Shown here: in pieces, positions 1 through 5,082 of the stretch
How positions within the stretch are numbered: the first letter of the stretch is position 1
Layout of the letters: every line of letters starts with the position of its first letter
Assembly (NCBI GenBank): GCA_945870115.1
Contig: CAMBRH010000216.1
Location: forward strand, 1-6,238
From: Chitinophaga pinensis
GTDB taxonomy: Bacteria > Bacteroidota > Bacteroidia > Flavobacteriales_D > Crocinitomicaceae
Direction of reading: 5' to 3'
Length of the DNA stretch: 6,238 nucleotides
Notes under the pieces: model-generated
The model's database searches: none
The model's input: the letters and a program-made list of their open reading frames with translations, nothing else
What the model was told of the DNA's origin: nothing
Program-made: the position numbers and the translations under genes

Positions 1-1404
1 AATTTTATTAATTTTATTAATTATTCAAACAATCAACTTTTTGTTGGAACAAATAATGGACTTTATGTTCTAAATAAACTATTTCAAAAAGACAAGGCTA
101 AGATTAATCATTTTGGTATTGAAGAAGGTTTGGTAAATTTAGAGACAAATTTGAATTCAAGTTTAATTGATTCACAAGGTGATTTATGGTTCGGAACAGC
201 AGAAGGATTGGTTTGTTTCACCACAAAAAATCAAGAATCAAGTGTGAATTCTAACAAACCATTTTTAAATGTTTCAACAATAAAAATAAATTTTCAAGAA
301 GTAAATTATTCTGATTATTCAACAAAATTCTCGGCAGAAGGCTTGCCTCTAGAATTAAATTTACCTCCTACAAAAAACAATTTATTAATAGAACTTGATG
401 GTGTTTTACTGAAAAATTATGCCGAGTTAAAATACGAATATTGGATTGAAGGACTAAACGAAACATGGGTTCCAAGTTTTTCTTCACCATTAATCAACTT
501 ATCCAATTTACCGTCAGGTTCATTTATTTTGCATGTTCGAGCCAAAAACGAAGCTGGTGTTTTTTCTGACGAATATACCTTAAGCTTTACAGTAAGACCA
601 ATATTTTATAAAACATGGTGGTTTATTTCTTTATCAATTTTATTTGTTGGATTCTTAATCTATTTATTTTTCAGATCAAGAATAAACCGCGAAAAAGAGG
701 AACGCTACAAGGAAAACTTAGAGTTTAAAACAAAACTTGTTTCTTTAGAGCAACAATCATTAAATGCTAGTATGAATAGGCATTTCATCTTTAATTCCTT
801 AAATTCAATTCAATATTTTATCAATACACAAGATAAAAAATCAGCAAATAAATACTTAACAAATTTTGCAAAATTAATTCGAAAAAATTTAGATTCAGCT
901 TCTGACAATAACAATCAAATTGATTTAAATCAAGAAATTGAACGATTGGAGTTATATTTATCCTTAGAATCCATGCGCTTCAAAGATCGATTTGATTATA
1001 AAATTGAAACAGGAGATATTGATTTAGAATCGATTGAAGTTCCAGCAATGCTATTTCAACCTTTTGTAGAGAATAGTATTATTCATGGGATTTTACCAAT
1101 AACTGATAAAAAAGGATTGATTTCCATAAAACTAAGCATAGAATCTACTAAAAATGGGGAAGAAAAACTTATTGTTTGCATTGAAGATAATGGCGTAGGA
1201 ATTGAAAAAAGTATGCAAATAAAAGGCATTTCTGATGGAGATCATAAATCCCAAGGAATGGAAATTACTGCCAAGAGAATCAATCTTTTAAATAAACTTT
1301 CACGGCAAGATTTTGAACTTGAAGGACCATTTCAAATCGAAGATGAAAACCGTTTAATCAGTGGAACGCGTGTTTTAATAAAAATTCCGCTAAAAAATCA
1401 ATAA
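1..1404 (+). CDS. Two-component sensor histidine kinase, LytS type with beta-propeller/Y_Y_Y sensor (5' partial)
   Basis: The reading frame is open from base 1, so the gene starts upstream and 467 residues are visible. In order (residue 1 = base 1): the last propeller-type repeats (QLFVGTNNGLYVL about 13-25; DSQGDLWFGTAEGLVCF about 57-73), a Y_Y_Y immunoglobulin-like domain (about 126-207, with YEYWIEGLNETW and LPSGSFILHVRAKNEAG), one membrane helix (about 206-224), a short coiled linker, a His_kinase domain with phospho-accepting His261 in MNRHFIFNSLNSIQ, and a HATPase_c domain with N box PFVENSIIHG (354-363) and G1 box EDNGVGI (395-401). Family knowledge: such proteins sense a periplasmic signal and phosphorylate a response regulator, usually of the LytTR class. 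No regulator gene follows in this window, so the partner must be upstream or elsewhere. The TTG at 130 is not the start because the frame and the propeller repeats continue before it. The ligand is unknown. Confidence 0.93.
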   Translation, partial: NFINFINYSNNQLFVGTNNGLYVLNKLFQKDKAKINHFGIEEGLVNLETNLNSSLIDSQGDLWFGTAEGLVCFTTKNQESSVNSNKPFLNVSTIKINFQEVNYSDYSTKFSAEGLPLELNLPPTKNNLLIELDGVLLKNYAELKYEYWIEGLNETWVPSFSSPLINLSNLPSGSFILHVRAKNEAGVFSDEYTLSFTVRPIFYKTWWFISLSILFVGFLIYLFFRSRINREKEERYKENLEFKTKLVSLEQQSLNASMNRHFIFNSLNSIQYFINTQDKKSANKYLTNFAKLIRKNLDSASDNNNQIDLNQEIERLELYLSLESMRFKDRFDYKIETGDIDLESIEVPAMLFQPFVENSIIHGILPITDKKGLISIKLSIESTKNGEEKLIVCIEDNGVGIEKSMQIKGISDGDHKSQGMEITAKRINLLNKLSRQDFELEGPFQIEDENRLISGTRVLIKIPLKNQ

Positions 1405-1418
1405 AAACATACTAAAAG

Positions 1419-1450
1419 TTTGGAAGATTGAAAAAGAATACATATCTTTG
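1419..1450 (+). promoter_or_regulatory. Bacteroidota-type promoter of the lipoprotein gene
   Basis: TTTG at 1419-1422 serves as the -33 element. It is followed after 20 bp by TATCTTTG at 1443-1450, a full match to the Bacteroidota -7 consensus TAnnTTTG. The predicted transcription start is near 1456, giving a leader of about 20 nt before the ATG at 1476. This suggests the lipoprotein gene is transcribed independently of the kinase gene upstream. Spacing and consensus come from established knowledge of the primary sigma factor in this phylum; the site itself is read directly from the sequence. Confidence 0.75.
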
Positions 1451-1475
1451 CTAAGTAGATTAATTTATTATCAAC

Positions 1476-1790
1476 ATGAAAAAGTTAACATATATCGTTT
1501 TAGGGCTTTCATTAGTAGCAGTTTTCTCTTGTCAAAAAGAGAATATTTCTCCTTGTAAATCTCACGATATGGTTCAACCTGAATGGAATGATTCTAGATT
1601 AATCGTCAATGAAATTGAAGTTAATGATAAACTTACTTCAGATTCAAAAAGATTGAAAAATGGTATCAATCCAAATGGGGTTGTTGACGGTTCTGGAACT
1701 GATGGTTTGAATGATACTCAATCTGGATTAGATGGAGACATTACAGATCCAAACAACGATCCTGACAAAGGAAGAAAAAAAGGTAAATAA
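1476..1790 (+). CDS. Small Asp/Gly/Asn-rich lipoprotein of unknown function
   Basis: A 104-residue protein I do not recognise as a named family. It begins with a lipoprotein signal peptide: MKK, a hydrophobic stretch (residues 4-17), then VFSC with the lipidated Cys19, leaving a mature part of 86 residues. The residues after the cysteine are QKEN, which partly resembles the Bacteroidota lipoprotein export signal (Gln/Lys followed by acidic residues). Display on the cell surface is therefore possible but not assured. A second cysteine lies at 27. The C-terminal third (about 66-97) is low in complexity and rich in Gly, Asp and Asn (DGSGTDGLND, DGDITDPNNDPD), reminiscent of disordered or calcium-binding segments, and the protein ends in a basic cluster (GRKKGK). 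It has its own promoter at 1419-1450 and a terminator at 1808-1839, so it looks monocistronic. The ATG choice is supported by the signal peptide and a leader of about 20 nt. No enzymatic function can be read from it. Confidence 0.85.
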   Translation: MKKLTYIVLGLSLVAVFSCQKENISPCKSHDMVQPEWNDSRLIVNEIEVNDKLTSDSKRLKNGINPNGVVDGSGTDGLNDTQSGLDGDITDPNNDPDKGRKKGK

Positions 1791-1807
1791 ACTTTCAAAA
1801 TATTTTT

Positions 1808-1839
1808 AAAAACATCAGCAAAAACTGATGTTTTTTTTT
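1808..1839 (+). terminator. Intrinsic terminator of the lipoprotein gene
   Basis: A perfect 11-bp stem (AAAAACATCAG at 1808-1818 with CTGATGTTTTT at 1825-1835) closes a 6-nt loop. The T run continues to 1839, giving nine T in total. It lies 17 bp after the lipoprotein stop codon and should end that transcript before the next gene. Confidence 0.9.
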
Positions 1840-1894
1840 GCCCAATATTTTATATTTTTCATACAAGTCTAAACTTAATTAAATGGTATAATTT

Positions 1895-1929
1895 TAACAC
1901 TAATCATTTGACTAAATGAAAGTAACACT
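1895..1929. repeat. Small palindrome flanked by TAACACT direct repeats
   Basis: TCATTT (1904-1909) and AAATGA (1914-1919) form a 6-bp inverted repeat around GACT. The 7-mer TAACACT occurs on either side, at 1895-1901 and 1923-1929, 28 bp apart. The arrangement lies in the spacer upstream of the 513-residue gene and could be a regulator binding site. In A/T-rich DNA, however, elements this short arise by chance, and I found no good TTG/TAnnTTTG promoter here. Confidence 0.3.
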
Positions 1930-1965
1930 TTAAATTTTAATTCATATTAATAAAGATAAATAGAC

Positions 1966-1993
1966 TAATTTAGTAAGTGAAATTGCTAAATTA
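1966..1993 (+). promoter_or_regulatory. Inverted repeat in the leader just before the 513-residue gene
   Basis: TAATTTAG (1966-1973) and CTAAATTA (1986-1993) are perfect 8-bp inverted arms separated by 12 nt. The right arm ends 6 nt before the start codon at 2000. In RNA this would be a weak, mostly A-U hairpin at the translation initiation region; as DNA it could be an operator. The left arm also resembles a -7 element with one mismatch to TAnnTTTG, but no TTG sits at the right distance upstream. Function is inferred only. Confidence 0.4.
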
Positions 1994-1999
1994 TGAAAC

Positions 2000-3541
2000 A
2001 TGTCTAATAACACAAAAGAGACTTTACATGAATTAATTAAATACATGTCTAAGTCAGAAAAAAGATATTTTAAAGTTTTATCTTCAAGACATACAATTGG
2101 CGAAGAGAATAATTATATCCTATTGTTTGACTTCATCGAAAATCAAGATGAATATAATGAAGAAAAGATTTTTAATCATTTTAAAGGGGAAGCTTTTTTA
2201 AATAAATTCTCAATTACAAAAAAAAGACTTTACGATCATATCATTAATGCTTTGGACAATTTCCACAGTTCACATTCTATTGATGCACAAATTTATAAAT
2301 TGCTAAGTAGCGCAGATATTTTATACCAGAAGTCATTGTATCATCAAAGTTTGAAACAATTAAAAAGTGCAGAAAAAATTGCAACTCGAAACCATAAATA
2401 CAATTTACTTTCTGAAATAAATCATAAAACAAAGAAAATTTATGAAAGTCAAGGAAATTTAGATTTAGCAGATATAAATAAATTATTAGATCAAGATAAG
2501 GAATATCATCAAAAAAGTTTGACTTACGACAAATTTTGGAACCTTAAAAGTAAATTATTTGCCTTGCTTTCCACAAAAGGAATTTCTCGTTCAGAAAATG
2601 ACATTGTTGAATTTAAAAAGATCATTGAAGAATTATTGGAATCAGCTAAAAAATCAGAATTGTATTTTGATTCACATTATTTATACAACCATATTTACAG
2701 CGCTTATTATTTTGCTACAAATTCATTTGAAGAATGTTATGTTTACCTGAAAGCAAACATGGATTTGATGGAAAATTCAGACGACATTTTGCAAGATCAA
2801 GTGAATAAATATTTGTCTGTTTTAACAAATGCAATTTATGTTGCGTCTCGTTTACAGAAAAAAGAAGATTTACATTTATTACAGGAGAAACTAAAAAAAT
2901 TATCCGTAATTGAAAAGCATAAAAACAACGAAGATCTACAAATTAAATTATTTTCCAGTATTTATAGCATTGAATTGACAACTTTGACTTTACAGGGAAA
3001 AATACAAGAAGCATATAAATTAATTCCAGTAATTGAAAATGGTTTGATTAGTTATGCAGATAAAATTACAGTTAATCGAAAAGCTTTTATGCAATTTAAA
3101 ATCGCTACGGTTTATTTTTCCGTTGGAGAATTTCATACTTCTCTAAAATGGTTGAATAAAATTTTTAACGATTCAACAATTGACAATCAAGAAGACATTG
3201 TTTCTTATTCGCATCTATTAAGCTTATTAATTCATTTTGAAATGAAAAATGTTGATTTTATTCCTCATGTTTTGAAAATTACGCAGCGATATTTAAAAGC
3301 AAAAAATCGAATGTATGAATTTGAGAATTATTTCTTAAAATTCGTTACAAAAATGACAAAAATTGAACGAGAAATCGACAAAGAAGAACTTTGGAATGAT
3401 TTATATACTGAATTAGTAAATTATCAAGATCCAAACTTAAAACGCGTTGCATTCGAATATTTTGATTTTATTTCTTGGGCAGAATCAAAATCACAACGAA
3501 AATCTTTTGAAAATTTAGTGCAGCAGAAAGCATTGAGTTGA
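2000..3541 (+). CDS. Uncharacterised helical-repeat (TPR-like) protein, 513 residues
   Basis: A predicted cytoplasmic protein with no signal peptide or membrane segment. It is rich in Lys, Glu, Leu, Ser, Asn and aromatic residues and looks almost entirely alpha-helical. The N-terminus has a compact motif, MSKSEKRYFKV (16-26), followed by a region that may pack as a small helical domain (to about 90). From about residue 95 on, paired helices with TPR-like spacing can be made out, for example YQKSLYHQSLKQLKSAEKIA (109-128), then LLSEINHKTKKIYESQGNLD (136-155), and later FKIATVYFSVGEFHTSLKWL (366-385). I believe similar proteins with a conserved SKSEKRYFK start are widespread in Bacteroidota and are annotated as hypothetical, but I cannot verify this here. 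TPR-like folds usually mediate protein-protein contacts; no catalytic motif is visible. The ATG at 2000 is chosen because it precedes the conserved motif; an in-frame ATG at 2045 is possible. The gene stands alone on this strand, converging on rplT, and its stop codon abuts the shared terminator. Confidence 0.85.
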   Translation: MSNNTKETLHELIKYMSKSEKRYFKVLSSRHTIGEENNYILLFDFIENQDEYNEEKIFNHFKGEAFLNKFSITKKRLYDHIINALDNFHSSHSIDAQIYKLLSSADILYQKSLYHQSLKQLKSAEKIATRNHKYNLLSEINHKTKKIYESQGNLDLADINKLLDQDKEYHQKSLTYDKFWNLKSKLFALLSTKGISRSENDIVEFKKIIEELLESAKKSELYFDSHYLYNHIYSAYYFATNSFEECYVYLKANMDLMENSDDILQDQVNKYLSVLTNAIYVASRLQKKEDLHLLQEKLKKLSVIEKHKNNEDLQIKLFSSIYSIELTTLTLQGKIQEAYKLIPVIENGLISYADKITVNRKAFMQFKIATVYFSVGEFHTSLKWLNKIFNDSTIDNQEDIVSYSHLLSLLIHFEMKNVDFIPHVLKITQRYLKAKNRMYEFENYFLKFVTKMTKIEREIDKEELWNDLYTELVNYQDPNLKRVAFEYFDFISWAESKSQRKSFENLVQQKALS

Positions 3542-3576
3542 AACAAAAAAAACGCCTCTCTTTCGAAAGGCGTTTA
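3541..3576. terminator. Intrinsic terminator between convergent genes
   Basis: AAACGCCT (3550-3557) and AGGCGTTT (3568-3575) form an 8-bp GC-containing stem with a 10-nt loop region. On the minus strand the stem is followed by a run of eight T (3552-3545), a strong signal for ending the thrS-infC-rpmI-rplT transcript. On the plus strand only TTT follows before ATCTG, so termination of the 513-residue gene is probably less efficient. The hairpin begins right after that gene's TGA stop (3539-3541). Confidence 0.85.
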
Positions 3577-3609
3577 TCTGTTATAGAGTTTAAATACTTA
3601 TTCTGTGAA

Positions 3610-3960
3610 TTACTTCTTAACAGCTGCTTCAAAAACAGCTTTAAAAGCTTCTGGATGATTCATTGCTAAATCAGCTAAAACCTTACGGTTTAATTCCATT
3701 CCACTTTTTCCTAAAGCACCCCTGAATTGAGAATAGCTCATTCCGTGTTGACGAGCTCCAGCGTTGATACGTTGAATCCATAAAGAACGGAAATTTCTTT
3801 TCTTTTGTTTACGACCTGAATAGGCGTATAATAATCCTTTTTCAACAGCGTTTTTAGCAACTGTCCATACATTTTTTCTTCTTCCAAAGTAACCTTTGGC
3901 AAGCTTCATAAAGTTCTTTCTTCGAGCTCTAGAAGCAACGTGATTTACCGATCTTGGCAT
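3610..3960 (-). CDS. rplT: 50S ribosomal protein L20
   Basis: A full-length L20 of 116 residues, the usual size for the family. Hallmarks are the basic N-terminal extension MPRSVNHVASRARRKNFMKL, the AKGYFGRRKN segment (21-30), the GRKQKKRNFRSLWIQRIN block (49-66) and the C-terminal globular part with NRKVLADLAMNHPEAF (91-106). L20 binds 23S rRNA early in assembly of the large subunit. In several bacteria it also represses translation of its own operon by binding mRNA, which makes the long upstream spacer (3961-4206) of interest. It is the last gene of the cluster, and a hairpin with a T tract follows 34 bp after the stop. The ATG start is fixed by the conserved MPRS beginning; no clear Shine-Dalgarno is seen, as expected for this phylum. 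Confidence 0.98.
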   Translation of the reverse strand: MPRSVNHVASRARRKNFMKLAKGYFGRRKNVWTVAKNAVEKGLLYAYSGRKQKKRNFRSLWIQRINAGARQHGMSYSQFRGALGKSGMELNRKVLADLAMNHPEAFKAVFEAAVKK

Positions 3961-4028
3961 AATTTTTAAGTTTTTTGATAAGGAGTGCTAGCTAAAGCTA
4001 ATCTTAGGTACTCATTACCGGGTTAACA

Positions 4029-4058
4029 CTAAACCTGTTTGAAACTATTTTCAAACAT
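4029..4058 (-). other. Possible 9-codon leader ORF upstream of rplT
   Basis: On the minus strand an ATG at 4058-4056 opens a frame reading MFENSFKQV and stops at TAG (4031-4029), about 70 nt before rplT. It coincides almost exactly with the 9-bp inverted repeat at 4036-4057, so translating it would melt that hairpin. Such an arrangement is typical of leader peptides, but a 9-codon frame is easily accidental, and the codons show no run of a single amino acid. Confidence 0.15.
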
Positions 4059-4065
4059 TTTTTTT
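4036..4065 (+). terminator. Terminator-like hairpin opposing the rplT operon
   Basis: TGTTTGAAA (4036-4044) and TTTCAAACA (4049-4057) form a perfect 9-bp inverted repeat around CTAT, followed on the plus strand by eight T (4058-4065). This has the form of an intrinsic terminator for rightward transcription, antisense to the operon. It could stop transcripts that read through the weak plus-strand side of the 3541-3576 hairpin before they run antisense into rpmI and infC. On the minus strand the same repeat is preceded by A's and lacks a T tract, so it would only be a hairpin in the operon mRNA. The stem has three G-C pairs and is of moderate strength. Confidence 0.5.
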
Positions 4066-4083
4066 AATCTAATTTAATTTCAA
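4052..4083 (-). promoter_or_regulatory. Candidate internal promoter for rplT
   Basis: On the minus strand TTG (4083-4081) is followed after 21 bp by AATGTTTG (4059-4052), one mismatch from the Bacteroidota -7 element TAnnTTTG. It would start transcripts near 4045, about 85 nt before the rplT start codon, and would explain why rplT lies 246 bp from rpmI. The -7 element is part of the perfect inverted repeat at 4036-4057, so its resemblance may be incidental. Confidence 0.35.
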
Positions 4084-4206
4084 GGTTTTTAAAAATAATA
4101 TTTTTTTAGGCGAACAATATTTTAAGAAGTGAGTTTACTTGCGTAAATGAGCTTTTTAAAATTGCAGTTCAACGACAAAAAAGTTATTTTTTGAGACCCG
4201 AAAAAA

Positions 4207-4401
4207 TTAGATACACAATTGAGTTTTTATACTTGACAAATCAGATTGGTGAACCAAACCTGCATGCGTTAAATTTCTCTTTTGTTTTTTTGTCTTTTTG
4301 GTAAGAATGTGGCTTTTGAAAGCGTGTTTTCTTTTGATTTTACCACTTCCAGTTACAGTGAATCTCTTCTTTGCACTAGATCTAGTTTTCATTTTTGGCA
4401 T
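4207..4401 (-). CDS. rpmI: 50S ribosomal protein L35
   Basis: A 64-residue, highly basic protein of standard L35 length. It begins with the family signature MPKMKTRSSAKKRFTVTGSG and continues with KIKRKHAFKSHILTKKTKKQKR (21-42) and a C-terminal LVHQSDLSSIKTQLCI. L35 is a component of the large ribosomal subunit. It lies between infC and rplT, the classical order. Its C-terminal Cys63 stands where Arg is common in relatives, a minor variation. It is separated from infC by 124 bp carrying a repeat hairpin and from rplT by 246 bp. The start follows from the conserved MPKMKT. Confidence 0.98.
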   Translation of the reverse strand: MPKMKTRSSAKKRFTVTGSGKIKRKHAFKSHILTKKTKKQKRNLTHAGLVHQSDLSSIKTQLCI

Positions 4402-4447
4402 TTCTCTTCGTTTTTAAGGTTTGCTCTATAACATCTTTTAGAATTGA

Positions 4448-4526
4448 AGACTGAAGACACTAGATTAAAGACTTTTAAATCATTCATTTAACAAGTCCAT
4501 TGTCTTATGTCTATTGTCTAATATCT
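4448..4526. repeat. Heptamer-based imperfect inverted repeat between infC and rpmI
   Basis: The left arm (4448-4474) consists of 7-bp units beginning AGAC/AGAT at 4448, 4455, 4462 and 4469. The right arm (4493-4519) consists of units ending GTCT or GTCC (ends at 4498, 4505, 4512, 4519), with a degenerate unit ATCT to 4526. The reverse complement of the right arm matches the left arm at 18 of 27 positions, all four unit cores being aligned. The centre continues the hairpin with TTAAAT (4475-4480), loop CATTC and ATTTAA (4486-4491). The right end touches the infC stop codon (4528-4526). In the operon mRNA it would form a long interrupted hairpin between the infC and rpmI coding regions. Whether it is a dispersed genomic repeat, an RNA-processing or stability element, or an attenuator cannot be told from one copy. 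Confidence 0.7.
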
Positions 4527-5074
4527 TATTTCTTCTTAGAGTTCAACATTATTATCATACGTTTACCTTCCAATTTTGGCATAGATTCTAATGTACCTAT
4601 TTCCGCTAATTCTTGGGCAAATTTCAATAATAATAATTCTCCTCTGTCTTTAAATACAATTGTTCTTCCACGGAAAAATACGTAAGCTTTCACTTTACTT
4701 CCTTCTTCCAAGAATTTTTTGGCGTGAACTAATTTAAAGTTGAAATCATGGTCGTCAGTGTTTGGACCGAAACGAATTTCTTTGATAACAACTTTACTTT
4801 GTTTTGCTTTTAATTCTTTTGTTTTCTTCTTTTGGTTATATAAAAATTTACGGTAATCCATAATTTTACAAACCGGTGGCACTGCATTTGGCGAAATTTC
4901 TACCAAATCCAACTCTTGTTCTTCAGCCAATTTAATAGCTTCAGAAGTAGAAATCACTCTAGGTTCTTCACCTTCATTTACCAAACGAATTTCTCGCGCA
5001 GTAATTTTACCATTGATACGGTGTACTTCCGTTTCTTCTTTTGGCTGAAATCTTTTTCTTGGTTCTTTTCTCAT
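4526..5074 (-). CDS. infC: Translation initiation factor IF-3
   Basis: A complete 182-residue IF-3. A short basic N-terminal tail (1-17) precedes the N domain (about 18-84) with HRINGKITAREIRLV and the signature LDLVEISPNAVPPVCKIMDY. A Lys-rich linker (about 80-95) leads to the C domain (about 96-180) with VVIKEIRFGPNTDDHDF, KVKAYVFFRGR and LEGKRMIIML. IF-3 binds the 30S subunit, prevents premature joining of the subunits and checks the initiator tRNA and start codon. Enterobacterial infC starts at AUU for autoregulation. Here the start is ATG, and an in-frame TAA (5077-5075) directly precedes it, so no upstream or rare start codon is possible. The gene starts 8 bp after the thrS stop, implying co-transcription. 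Its stop codon overlaps the last degenerate unit of the repeat hairpin. Confidence 0.98.
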   Translation of the reverse strand: MRKEPRKRFQPKEETEVHRINGKITAREIRLVNEGEEPRVISTSEAIKLAEEQELDLVEISPNAVPPVCKIMDYRKFLYNQKKKTKELKAKQSKVVIKEIRFGPNTDDHDFNFKLVHAKKFLEEGSKVKAYVFFRGRTIVFKDRGELLLLKFAQELAEIGTLESMPKLEGKRMIIMLNSKKK

Positions 5075-5082
5075 TTAAAATA

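Noticed and set aside
2..19. Tandem 9-bp repeat ATTTTATTA x2
   Set aside because: It lies in the coding frame and encodes NFI-NFI; only two short A/T-rich copies, explained by local composition.
130..132. TTG as a start codon for the kinase gene
   Set aside because: The same frame is open to base 1 and encodes a further propeller-type repeat (LFVGTNNGLYVL), so the protein begins outside the window.
1889..1896. TATAATTTTA as a promoter for the 513-residue gene
   Set aside because: It has one mismatch to TAnnTTTG and no TTG at the proper distance upstream, so the promoter remains unassigned.
2559..2750. 63-residue plus-strand ORF
   Set aside because: It lies wholly within the 513-residue gene in another frame and has no recognisable motif; a shadow ORF.
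4084..4110. A/T-rich inverted repeat AAAAATA-A-TATTTTT
   Set aside because: Only A-T pairs and a 1-nt loop; expected by chance in such A/T-rich spacer DNA and not a credible terminator.
4448..4519. CRISPR-like array
   Set aside because: The units are 7 bp, degenerate and inverted between the two halves, with no 25-35 bp repeats or unique spacers.
4500..4685. 61-residue plus-strand ORF
   Set aside because: Antisense to the conserved 3' end of infC with no family resemblance; a shadow ORF.
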